Below, piece after piece: positions 50,094 through 61,808 of a stretch of DNA of 64,000 nt. How positions within the stretch are numbered: position 1 is the first letter of the stretch; every line of letters starts with the position of its first letter. This DNA comes from Rhizophagus clarus. Its lineage: Eukaryota > Glomeromycota > Glomeromycetes > Glomerales > Glomeraceae. The notes beneath the pieces are model-generated. The model was not told the DNA's origin, did no database searches, and saw only the letters and a list, made by a program, of their open reading frames with translations. Location: the NCBI GenBank assembly GCA_015698045.1, contig BLAL01000058.1, positions 1,242,501 to 1,306,500 of the forward strand, read 5' to 3'. Position numbers and translations under genes: made by a program.

Positions 50094-51379
50094 ATTAATA
50101 GGTCTTACTGAAATTATTGCTTATTCCAAGTTTGCAAAGAAATAACATTTTGTACTTTGTAATTTTTATACATATATTAATAATATCTGTAAAACCCATT
50201 TTACACTAATTAAGGCAATGTCTTAAATTTTGTATATATTCGTATATGGTTGAAATTTGAACTTGGTTTTAGATTCGAAGAATCTGAGATTAAAACCTTT
50301 AGCCGCTAAATCCTATCCATCGCGCAATAACAATTGATATGTAGCATAATAAATATAGTACACACTTCCTGAATTCTCAATCATCGCAGGAAAAAGAAAT
50401 TTCAAAAGGAAATCCTTTTCATAAATCTTGTGAGATAATTATAATAACAATTACTATTGGTTATGCAGTGGTTATGCATCCATCATATTGACCATGGTCC
50501 ACTGGGCAATTTGTATATGCGGCAACTTGTCCATAGGGCAATTTCCCTACGCCAATTTGATTGCGTAATCAAGATCATCACGTTAAAAATCTTTCTAACT
50601 ATAACAATCTAATAAAATGATCATATCCTATATTAACAACAATAACTAATATGGCTAAATAAATAAAATAGTTTCTCATCACAAAATTGACCTAGCCGGG
50701 AAAATATTTTTATTTACAGCTGATTTCGTAATGTATGGGACACATTTCTTGTCGAGTGTAACTTGGTAGAGATCAAATGAAATAAAGACTATACCCGCAT
50801 ACCGCTATACTCGGATTAGTGTTCCGAATCTAATGATATAATTTTTACCTTATGAGTTTTACCGGGTTTTGCCAAATGTAAATAAAAAATGAATGTATCC
50901 CGTACATTATGAAAAACAGCTGTAAAAATTTAGTGAATTTTTTGGCGGGTCTGCGGTAAAAAAGAAAAAAAGTTTTTTTTTTACAATTATGATTGGACAA
51001 AACCAGAATCATGTGACAAAATAAGGTGATGAGAAAGAAACTATTTTATTTATTTGGGCTAATACCAAAAATAAAAATAAACTAAAATATAAAATGAAAA
51101 TTGATTACATCACAAAATGATCATCCGTCACCGCGATTTCGTAACAATAGCAATTTTCCTATTATTAATAAATTTGATCTCTAATTGAATATAGTTAGTT
51201 TTTTCGCTCGTAAAAAGCATTGTAAATACACAAAATTTTCCAATCATATGAAAATATACAAATCATTAAGTAATGAAAGTGCCTTGTATTCTTTTAGTTA
51301 GATCTTAGTTATGATATAAAAAATATATCATTGAACGAAATTCTTTTTTTTTAAAAAAAAAAAAAAAAACTTGTGAAGA
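50094..51379. other. Spacer with a large imperfect inverted repeat (about 50640-51080)
   Basis: GGCTAAATAAATAAAATAGT at 50653 is matched in inverse orientation by ACTATTTTATTTATTTGGGC near 51040, and inner arms match too (ATTTACAGCTG... against ...CAGCTGTAAAAAT). This looks like a foldback element of about 440 bp. No coding frame. Confidence 0.5.
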
Positions 51380-53096
51380 ATGGAATCTAAATTTTTCTCT
51401 AAATTATCACAAGACCTTTACCAATTGCTTGACGATACAGATGATTATGATGTTATAATTAAAGTTGGAGAAAAGTCAAATACAAAAGAATTTCATGCAC
51501 GATCTAATATTTTGAAAGCTCGATCTCCTTATTTTAAAATGGCTTTTTCGCAGAATAGGGTTTCAAAGAAAGATGACATTTATAAATTCGTTAAACCAAA
51601 TATTTCTCCTATTGTATTTGAGATGATTATTATGTAATTATTTCTTGTATTTCCCTCATACATTAATAAACTAAGTTAATAATTATACTTATTTTTTTTT
51701 TAGATATGTATATACTGGTATTCTTGATTTGAGAGAGAAAGCCGGCACAGATATACTTGAGCTTCTTGTAGCATCTGACGAATTTCTTATGGAAGAATTA
51801 ATTACTTTTGTACAAAAGTATCTCATTGAAAATCAAACAGAGTGGTTACAAAATAATTTCGTCAAAGTTCTTCACACAGTATTTCAATTTGAAAGTTGCA
51901 AACAACTTCAAGATTATTGTTTAGAATCTATTTGTGACGATCCCGAACCTTTCTTTAATTCTCCAAATTTTCCAACTTTAGAAAAAAATATTTTACTTGG
52001 ATTACTAAAACGAGATGATTTATCAATGGATGAAATTGAGTTATGGAAAAATCTCATCAAATGGGGAATTGCCCAAAATTCTGAATTGAATGGGAAGAAT
52101 GTAACTAACTTAAATCGTTGGAACAAAAGTGACTTCTTGACTTTAAAAAATACTTTATATCCATTTATTTCTCATATCAGATTCTTTGATATCTCATCAA
52201 AAGATTTTCACAGTAAGATTTGGCCTTTTAAAACAGTGCTACCTGTGGCACTTTTTGAAGATATTGTATCATTCCATTTTACTGGTACCCAACCAGTGAA
52301 AAATAAGTTACCGCCTCGTAGCGGAAAGTTTCTTACCGATTCAAAAATCATTAGACCCAAACATGCTACTATTCTTGCTAATTGGATTCAAAGAAATGAT
52401 ATTAATTCAAAAATTCCAAAGAATAAATATAATTTTAACCTCATTTATCGTGGAAGTAGAGATGGATTTGATATTAATACCATGCGCAGCAAATGTAATG
52501 GACAAGGAGCATGTGTTTTAATTATTCAAGTCAAAGAAAATGGAACTATAATCGGTGGTTACAACCCGCTTGATTGGAATTACGTCAATAATTGTAATTG
52601 CGAATATGGATATTATAATAATAGTCGTGGCATTCGTCGCAGAGCTTTTGATGATGACGTTTATTGTAATGGTAGGTATTGCAATAATTGTGGCGGATAT
52701 TATAACGGTGGATATTGTAATAATTGTGGCATTAATGGTAGGTATTGCAATAATTGTGGCGGATATTATAACGGTGGATATTGTAATAATTGTGGCATTA
52801 ATGGTGGATATTGCAATAATTGTGGCGGATATCATAATAGTTGGGCTGATACTAAGGAAAGCTTTATTTTTTCTTTGGACGATGGGAAAGATTTGAAAAA
52901 AGTCAAGATTAGTCGAGTTATCAATAACAATTACGCAATATATAATTCTAATATTGCTTTAAATTTTGGTAATAGCGATTTGATTATTAACGGCAATAGT
53001 GGTACATGCAATCAATGTCATTATGAAAGTAGTATTTTAGATACAAATAATTTTTCAATTGAAGAAATGGAAATCTTTAAATTTTGTCAAGGTTAA
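51380..53096 (+). CDS. BTB gene 8: BTB-BACK-TLDc protein with expanded Cys/Gly repeat, intact, 548 aa
   Basis: Exons 51380-51633 and 51704-53096 join in frame. BTB about 1-110 (MESKFFSKLSQDLYQLLDDT, RARSPYFKMAF variants), BACK about 115-235 (WKNLIKWGIAQNSELNGKN), TLDc from about 250 (LIYRGSRDGFDINTMRSKC, GTIIGGYNPLDW). Residues about 381-468 between the TLDc halves hold tandem NGRYCNNCGGYYNGGYCNNC units, then KESFIFSLDDGKDLKKVKIS and EEMEIFKFCQG. The last Tyr and Ser of the paralogs are Cys and Gly. No breaks. The insert corresponds in position to the one in gene 7 but is longer and more regular. Confidence 0.9.
52668..52835 (+). repeat. 66-bp coding tandem repeat, about 2.5 copies
   Basis: The unit starting GGTAGGTATTGCAATAATTG is repeated at a 66-bp (22-codon) period with almost no change, so frame is kept and the CNNC-GG-YCNNCG pattern is doubled. 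Near identity means recent expansion. Confidence 0.85.
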
Positions 53097-56000
53097 ATTT
53101 ATAGGTTTCTCTTGAAATTATTTAGTTCAAGTTTGTAAAGAAATAATGTTTTGCACTTTGTAATTTTTTTTTATATTAATAAAATCTCAGAGAAACTATT
53201 TTACAATAATTAATGTTCCAATTATTGTTTAGCAAATAAATATTTGTCAAATAGTGAAACCAAAAAGGAAAATATCGATTGTTTTGTTGTCATTTAATAG
53301 TCGAAAAAATATTAAACAGGTTTATAGTGCAAATCCTCAACTGTTCTCAGGTCTCATGTCATATTTTGAATCTTTGAAAAACTATCATCATAAACTGTCT
53401 AGTTTCAGAGGTTAGTCGCTAAAATTCTTATTCATTGTGTAACTGAACCAAAATAAATATGAAATTCGTAACACCTAATTATATCGTATTTCTTGTATAA
53501 TATTAACGATCGATTTGAAATATAATCAAAGTTTAAATTACACTGGTTCAATCCAAATTTGACTAGGTCGAATATAGAGTTCAGTTTACGTCAAATTGAG
53601 GTTGATATTTAGTGAAATATATTTTGATACACTTAATATATGTCGAAACCTCAATCAATCAAATACTTTATTTGGATTTACGAACTCTATCACAGTGTAA
53701 ATATTGATGATTTATAAAAGAGTATTTTTTTTTTTTTTTTTTGAATTACTCAATTTTATTATATACTGTGCTACAAATTGTTGAATATATACTATACATA
53801 CATATACGAAAATGACATGCAGTAAATGAATCTAACTTGTCATCATGTGATCAATCAAACCTGACATGAAATGTTGACGATTGAGTAGTAACTTCTTAGT
53901 AACAAACGAGTTTCCAAAGAGTCTGATGAAGTGATAGCGGAGACCAGTATGAAGAATAAAGCCGGCTCTGTGAGATTTTACTTAGTTTCAAAATAGTTAA
54001 AAAAAAATAGTATAATAAATAATTAATAATTTAACATCTATGTAATTGAAGCTTGATTTCAGATAAAAATAAATATTATTTATATTATGTTTAATTGAAG
54101 AGATAGAATTTATATATATTTACATAAAGTATATTGTATTGTATATCCGTGGTTAATAACACTAAAATCAACCTTTGAATTAATGGCAAGTTTTAATTTA
54201 ATTATTTGGATATGCTGTTAATATGACATGAAGCGCTGTCAACATATATTAACAAAACTATATCTGGACCTATAGTAAAATTCACTATTGAAGATTTTTT
54301 CCCGTGATCATCATATTAGGCTATTTAATGAAATTTTCTAATAAGTCTCCTATTAATATTGATGTAATTCCCCATCTTGATAACTCTGAATTCTTTTCAC
54401 TATTTAATTTCAAAATTCTGCAAAAGTATCCCAAACAATTACATCTTTCACGTAACAGAACGTTTTTTTCAATAAAAAAAGCATTCAAATTTCGACAATA
54501 ACAAGTAATTACTCTTAGATACATCTTCATAAGAAAAAGAATTTTTTTTCTTGAATATTTTTTAAAAAGCGAACTGTTAGGTTATTCTTTAAGTTATTAC
54601 ATACTCTTTATATTTTAATATTTCTTTGAATCCTAATAAATTGCAAAAGTTATCGAATTTGGGATTTTTTCTAATAAAAGACAGAGAAAATCCCCGAATT
54701 TAATTGATAAAAATCTTTATTAATAAATTTTTATATAAGACCATATATAGTTTTGATTTAATTAGTTGACAGCACACCCCAATTGAAACGACCCTTCGTT
54801 GTAGTTTCGAGATCACAACGTGCAATAAAATAATAACTCCTGTTTAATAAGATGTTATAACTAGTTGTTTTAAAACTAATAGACGTAAATATACTATAGC
54901 AAGATTCCACTAAAACATTAAAGTGCAAATACCTGTTCTAGAAATTATATACATAAGTAATTTTATGATTCTGTAAAATCTTGGGATTAATATATGATAT
55001 ACAGAAATTATAATGAATAATATATTTCTATGTTTAGGAATTAGGATATTTGTTTTTATTTGGCTTTTACTTTACAATTTTTTGTAGCTCAATAAATGGT
55101 AATGATGATTGTACAGTACATTGAACTTTTCGATAAATTAATTGATGAATGACACATTCAACATTCAACACATTCCTGCATTCTTGTAAATTTATAAATT
55201 ATTTGAATAATTTCTTGAGCAAGTATTCCTTCATATTTACTAGAGAAATTTGTCACAATGTGTTACGTATTTCTATGTTTCATCACTAATTGACGCACGA
55301 GTCAAAAAAAAATGCAAATGGAGCAAGACGAAAAATACAAATGATACCAAAGACGAGGAATACAAATGATACTCAGGACAAGAGACGCAAAATAAAACTC
55401 ATGATGAGAGACTTAAAATGTCACCAAAGTAAAACACGCAAAATGACGCTGACGTAAATTGGCGTCCAAAAAAAACATATAAAATGGATACATACAAATG
55501 GAATATCTTATCAAATTTTGTACAGCTTCTTCCAATTATGATTAGTATTAAATAAATAATTTATATTCTTAAATAATCGAGTAGGAATAATTATGCGTAT
55601 TACATTTTATGCATAAATAGGTACGAGAATCATTCCCAAGTACTGACTTTATAAATATGTGATAAATTATCGGCTAATATAGTCGTAATTTGTAATTTAG
55701 ATGAGTTACGGAACTGTATCAAATAAATGCATTTAGTTCGTTTTAAAGAAAACCACCCATTATAATCACCCATTATTTTCGGTTTTTGTCTTGAGCGAGA
55801 TACAAACATACAACTGGAGATGCCAATGTCTCGATATAATTTTTTTGTAAACCCATATGTCATATGAATCATGTCAAAATAAACTAATTATACTTCGCGC
55901 ACATATAATTCTGTGATTCATGTGATTAAAAAAAAAATCATTAACGGACGCGTACGCGAAAAAAAAAACGCGAAATTATTGTACTACGAAAAGCTTACAT

Positions 56001-57130
56001 CAGATCACTTAAGATTATATAAATATTCTCCTCTACTTTTGAACCTTTGATTTTATTCTTTTAATTTTCCAGTTGTATATTCCTGACAAAACAAGTCTCT
56101 GGACCATACGAGAATAATATTTTGCTTCTCTAACTTTGTGCTTTTCCAGGTCTTATCAGTTTAAAGTTGAAAAAAAGTTATTGATACGGTGAAGTTTTTG
56201 TTAAGTATCGTTTAAACAAAAGTTCTGTTTTCTCCTCACCTCTACAAAATTTTTTGCATATTTTACACTTATCTTGATTATTACAATTATAGCTAATAGG
56301 TATTATTGTCTTTTTATTATTTACCGCTTCATTCTTTAATAAATCTTTATTTATTTTTTTTTTTTTTATCAAAAAGAAATAATTAGGAGACAGTGCCTGT
56401 AATAAGTTAGCAGACTTACTATTATTGAGGTAAATTACGAAATGAACGGATTATTCCTTCTTTATTTTCCTCATTTAGTCGGCAAAATGTTAACGCTTCT
56501 TGACCTTTTGAATAGTTTCCTCGCCAGTTAATCTGCAGTTCATCTTTGCCAGTTTCTCAAGTCTTTAGTGGTTAGCTTCCTTAATAACCGCAATTTCTAC
56601 AGGTATTACATCATAATTTCATCATAGTAATTAATAACTTCTCATGATTTTCAACCATTTATCGATAATATTATACAAGGTCTCATATTTTGACTTCTTA
56701 ATATTTTCAGAATCTTTACTATAGTCTCTCACTGGTTCATCAATTACTATAGCAAACTTTGTCATTAATTTTTTTTTCTTTTTTTTTCAATAGGTCTCAT
56801 ACCTGTTGCTGCAACTTTCTTCCTTCAAGTTGAATATCCACTACAATGGAAAAATAATATAAGGTACTATCTATCATTAAATGCCATAAATGGTTGTGGA
56901 AGACAATCCCAAGCGCATCTGATCAATTACCAACACATAAAAAGTTCACTTAAGGGAACTTTAGTCTACTTGATTAGTGTATGATTTAGATGATGGATTG
57001 TAGAATTCAATCCTCTGCTGAGGTCTATTGTTTTATAATAAAAAACAATTGACTTTCTCAAACAGTCAATTTTTTTTTTGACATCTTTTTCATTCAATTG
57101 ATTTGTTATCATCTGATCATTCTTGGGTCT
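53097..57130. other. Long spacer without a supported gene
   Basis: AT-rich with scraps. Minus-strand open frames at 55872-55630 (contains KKLYRDIGISSCMFVSRSRQ) and 56372-56178 (contains CNNQDKCKICKKFCRGEEK) have coding-like composition but no recognised domain, start context or partner exons. They may be relic exons. Nothing else supported. Confidence 0.35.
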
Positions 57131-57290
57131 GAGAACTGGCAGCACTTCGTGGCCACAGTAGTGTAGTCTTGCATATGGGGAACAGCCTAACTGTGAACGT
57201 CCTTCTCTTAGAGAACTGGAAGCTCTTCGTGGCCACAGTTATGCGGCCTAAGCATAATGGGGATAGCTTACTGTGAACGGTCCTTCTCTT
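57131..57290. repeat. Tandem duplication of an 80-bp GC-richer unit, RNA-like
   Basis: Two adjacent copies (57131-57209, 57211-57290) share GAGAACTGG, CTTCGTGGCCACAGT, ATGGGGA..AGC and CTGTGAACG.TCCTTCTCTT. They stand out from AT-rich surroundings, have no open frame in common, and contain short complementary blocks (CCACAG with CTGTG). A duplicated structured RNA or a transposon piece are both possible. Confidence 0.5.
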
Positions 57291-58860
57291 TTTCCAAAAT
57301 TTTCAGATGATAGTAAACTCTGTGTGCGAGGTATTGTTATACAATGTATACATGATAACTAGGCCATTATGTTTAAAACTAATGGACGTATGCTTGGAAC
57401 TAAGCATATGACATTTATTCTTTTTTCTGAAAAATGCCCTATATATATTTCAGTTAAAGGATAATGTTCTGATATCATGTTTCATCAATCATTTATGTTG
57501 AATTTTTTATGGTCAAATAGTACATACATACTTACATTTTTTTTAGACAGGAAAGTTAAGAATCAAGCCGGGTTATAGGATACTATGAATGTTGGTATGC
57601 TTGCCGCCACATAACAATCACGAAGATGCAACCATGTATAATAATAGGCAGAATGAATTAATATTAATGTGTATCAAGGAAGTGTTATAATTTTAGCCTA
57701 AAAAAAGATAGAGCTAATAAGTGCCAATCTCGTATATATATTGCTTGGTGTTTGTTTTGCTTACTTAACGCCACAACGTATTTTTCTTGGAGAAAATTGC
57801 ATAATCAAAATTTTCTATGAAACGTAGGGCCGCAAAAAAAATGCAATAGCGCGAGATTAGTTCCAAGTACAATTAGTGTTTGGAATCATATGAGAGCTAT
57901 TTGAATGTTCGAGTATTCGTTAACTAAATACAGTATAGTTAAAACTCCAAATATATAAGTTCGGCTAAATCAAAGTTATATAATTCTGGCAGTATTCTAA
58001 CGTCATTCATTACTATAAAAGGAAATTATTCAGATAAAATTCGAATAATGATTCCTGTATTCATAATATTCGAATAACTTACTCGATTATTAATACTCAA
58101 GTATATTCGAATTTACTCGATTCCAAACACTAACAGCTGTGCAGTTTAGTACGCGTAATGCTGTCACATGTCTATCTAAGATGATTTTTAATGATACACA
58201 AAACTTTTTCAATTTTTTAATAGAAAATTTTATATTGTTATAGTTGCCTATTTATTTATTTTCGTTTAAGTACAGATACAGTATTCCACGAATCAATCAA
58301 ATCGAGTACTAAATTGATCGAAATTTTATTTATTTTATTATAAAATGAAAAGACGCAAAAATAAATGTTATTTAATTCAATGTAGGTTTCCAATATGTAT
58401 TTTTTTAGTAGTATAGCAAAAGACCAGAACAATGAATATATAGAGATTGGTCGTGTTCTCTAATTGTATTTTAATTAATGGAATTTGTTCTCTCACAAAG
58501 GATAATATAGTTATTGAGTATAACCTCCGATGTTGAGATCGATAAATTTTTATCTGATCATTTTATCTATTTCACCAAAAAAAAAATGTTTTTCGAATCA
58601 ATTTTTTTTTAATTTAATTTATTTTTTAAAATAAAAAATTCTATTTTCGGTTTTATAAGCGAAATTTATATTTTAATGGCTTTTTATCTGTTATTTAAAC
58701 CGAAACTTTCTTTTAATTATTTTTTTTGCTTTTTTTTTCAATAAAGAAATTTATTTTTTTAAGCCGGCAGAAAAGAAAGGAAGAAATAAAATAGTTTTTT
58801 TTTATTTATTTATTTTTTTTTTTTTTATTAAAAAACGGCTTTCTTTTTAATTACTATACG
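57291..58860. other. Spacer
   Basis: AT-rich, with long T-runs near 58600-58850. Nothing recognised. Confidence 0.4.
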
Positions 58861-58989
58861 ATTAGGTAAGAACGCATTATATGAGACCATGATCTCAGGA
58901 ATTGGGTAAATCATAAATGTTGAGCGTGGAGAGCGGGATCTATGGGACGTTAGTGAAATTTTACTAACATTCCTTTTGATATCTTGTAG

Positions 58990-59425
58990 GTACCTGCTGG
59001 ACACTCGGGTATTGGACTTCAGAATTCAAGATCAATGGAAGGTGGAAATTAAGGAGTAGGATTTAGGGAATGTTGGTAAAATTTATTAGCATTTCTTTTG
59101 TTTTCTTTTCATTTGTAGGTACCTATCTGAACGTCTGGACGCAGATTTTTGGCCTTTGATTTTGGAATGGAAGGTAAGTGTTGCGAATTAGAAGTTAGAC
59201 GTTGATAGGACCATTATTACATTCATTCATTTTTTTTAACTGTAGGTACTAGGTACAATATCTTGGCCCTCAAAAATCGGGATAAAAGGTCCAAGATCAA
59301 GGGTAACATTACTTGGAAAACTTTATTACGTTGCAATTGAAGACTTGGTTGTGATTTACTTAAAGATTCATTTTAATGTTTCATTTTTTTTTCTTTTTTA
59401 GAGAAGAGGAATACGACCAATATAA
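58990..59425 (+). other. Repeated exon-like cassettes (possible multi-exon gene end)
   Basis: Three stretches, 58990-59041, 59119-59173 and 59246-59302, each follow a T-rich run ending TGTAG, begin GTAC, and end before a GT donor (the first two as TGGAAG|GT). The spacers are also similar to one another (GGGA(A/C)GTT.GT.AAATTT). With entry in phase 1 they join without a stop, reading TLGYWTSEFKINGR, YLSERLDADFWPLILEWK and ISWPSKIGIKGPRSR, then a short last exon at 59402-59425. I know no family for this. It could be the end of a gene or a decayed exon-intron tandem repeat. Confidence 0.4.
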
Positions 59426-59918
59426 TATGTCTTCCGGTATTATTGGATGGTAAAATTACGTAATTAATTATAGTAATAAAATCATCAACCTGAACTTGTT
59501 ATTTTATTATAGATTATTTGATAATTTAAATACCACTTTTTCTTTAATATTGAATTTTTTTTTTCTTACTTAAAAATGCATAAATAAATAATAAATGTAG
59601 TTTGGAAATTTTTTTATTTTATTAAACGTTTATACAACATCGGAGGTTATATCTTACTCGATAATGTATAACCGTTCACAAAGTACTGATAAAATACATT
59701 TTTCGGTTAAAAAAAAAATAAAATAAAATAAAAAAACAAAATCGCAATTCGCGAACCTATTATCGCGTGATTTGCAGTACTTTGAAGGTTATTTTTGGTT
59801 AGACAAATGTGGATGATCTCTAAAAATTCTGTACGCGCGCATTTGTGTAAATTATTTTATTTCTTTCTTTCTCTTATTTTTGAAACAAAAAAAAAAAATT
59901 GTTTCTGGTGAATATAAA
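59426..59918. other. Spacer and upstream region of BTB gene 9
   Basis: AT-rich; an A-run lies shortly before the ATG at 59919. No other feature. Confidence 0.4.
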
Positions 59919-60006
59919 ATGGTATCTGAATTTTTTCCTGGATTATTACAAAATTTTTCTCAGTTACTTGATGATGCAGATGACTATAATATTATCATTA
60001 AAGTCG

Positions 60007-60853
60007 CCCTACGAAAAAAATGCATCCGGAATTCATGCTGAAATTGTCCGGGAAAATAAACAGACAATTTCCGGACATTTGATAAATCCGGAAAATGTTC
60101 CAAAACGTGCGCGTTTCCGGATGTTCGGAATATGTCCGGGTTCAAATTAGTCCAGAATTTGTCCAGAATTCTGAACAATCCAATTTTATCCCGGATGATC
60201 AGTAGGAGTTTACCACTTCCTACACAATTAACCAAAGTTTGAATTAACATCATAGATAGCATTTTTGGCTGCTCTTCATTTTACTTATTACGTCAGGGGG
60301 TGGTTTTAAATATCAGTTTTGTGCTTTTTGTATTTTTTTAAAATTTAAAATTTTACATTCTTAGAAACATTGTCTAGAATTTGTCCGGAATTTTATTATG
60401 TCCGGAATTTGTTGGTTTTATTTGTCCAGAATTTGTCTGGAATTTAAAATGTCCGGAATTTGTTTGGTTTATTTTGTTCAGAATTTGTCTGGAATTTTTT
60501 CATGTCCGGAATTTGTTTGGTTTATTTTGTCCAGAATATGTCCGGAATATTTTATGTCTGGAATTTGTTTGGTTTATTTTGTCCAGAATATGTCCGGAAT
60601 ATTTTATGTCTGGAATTTGTTTGGTTTATGTGTCCAGAATATGTCCGAAATATTTTATGTCTGGAATTTGTTGGGTTTATTTGTCTGGAATTTGTCCGGA
60701 AAATTTCATGTATAAAAAAAACTGGGCATGCAAAAAATTCCAGACAGCAAAATAGGTCAATTTCCTGGACATTTTCATGACAATTTTTTGAAGCACCTGG
60801 ACAATTTCCGGACATTTTCGTAAACATTTTCCGGACATTCTTTTTTCGTAGGG
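60007..60853. mobile_element. 847-bp non-autonomous DNA element, CCCTACGAAAAAA ends
   Basis: Ends CCCTACGAAAAAAA and ...TTTTTTCGTAGGG are inverted copies. Flanks are TCG and TCA, a possible 2-3 bp target duplication. The interior has reiterated TCCGGA/TCCAGA words and a minisatellite. No transposase. Confidence 0.75.
60440..60690. repeat. Minisatellite, about 52-bp period, within the 847-bp element
   Basis: Repeats of GTCCAGAATATGTCCGGAAT then ATTTTATGTCTGGAATTTG and TTTGGTTTATTTT. Several overlapping open frames here result from the repeat lacking stops, not from genes. Confidence 0.8.
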
Positions 60854-61008
60854 TCAGAGAAAATTCAAATTCAAAAGAATTTCATGCTCACTCTAATATC
60901 TTGAGAGCTCGATCTCCTTATTTTAAGAGAGTTCTTTCACAATATTTGATTACAAAAAAAAATAATATGATCAACTTTACTAAACCAAATATCTCTCCCA
61001 TTGTATTT

Positions 61009-61808
61009 AGCATAGCGGTCATTCTTATATCACCTTGCCGATCATTGCCGATCATATAGTAAATTTGGTGATATCGGACTTTAAAGCTTCGGGCGAAGCC
61101 ACCGAAGTTCGGGTGAAGCTTGAAACTTTTATGGGCTATAATTTAACTTCCTTAAAGTTAATGGCCGAAGTAACCAAATGTAATTTTAGGTAACCAAGAA
61201 GTTATGGCTAAAATTGCATTTGCAATTATATTATTATAATCTGTATAATAAATATAAACTTTCAAAACGTCATTTCTCAATCAATTTTTCACGAATATTT
61301 ATGAAATTACTACCAAAACGTTTGTCTTGATAAGACTAATCCAACAAGCTATAAAACATCAAATTCTGATCACTGGTTGTTGCAATATTATCAAATTATT
61401 ACTAATTATTAAAATTCAGCCAATTTTCGGGTTTTAGTCAATTTTTGGATTTGAAAACATTAATGTTCGGGCATTTGTATGAATTTGATAATAAATAAAT
61501 TATATAACTAAATTTTTGCTAATTGCTTTCAATTTTTTTTTATAAATAGTCTAAAAATTGTAAGAAAATTCTTTATTTTGAAAAATAAATTATTTAACAT
61601 ACAATTCTAATAAAATTTAATATAATTGTAGTAAATTTAAACTATTATTAAACTGCTTGTAAGTTTTGAGTATATATTATTATGTAGAATTGTTCAATTA
61701 AAACTAATTAATTTAATTATAGCGACGTGATAAAATTGAATAAATGATTAATAAATGATCGACAAATGATCGGCAAAATTGTGATAAAATAGGGATGTCC
61801 GCTATGCT
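61009..61808. mobile_element. 800-bp non-autonomous element with perfect 9-bp target duplication
   Basis: Ends AGCATAGCGG and CCGCTATGCT are perfect inverted copies, with further matching of GCCGATCAT inward. ATTGTATTT occurs on both sides (61000-61008 and 61809-61817), an exact 9-bp duplication of BTB exon 1, as made by MULE-type elements. No coding frame. Confidence 0.85.

Noticed and set aside
52518-52896. Long Ile/Val/Thr-rich frames on both strands over BTB gene 8
   Set aside because: The 66-bp repeat has no stops in several frames; composition is repeat-driven.
54304-54530. Overlapping 65-69 codon frames on both strands
   Set aside because: No recognised domain, no splice context, and the two frames shadow each other.
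60381-60827. Four overlapping open frames rich in 'CPEFV' or 'MSGI' type repeats
   Set aside because: They come from a stop-free minisatellite within a non-autonomous element.
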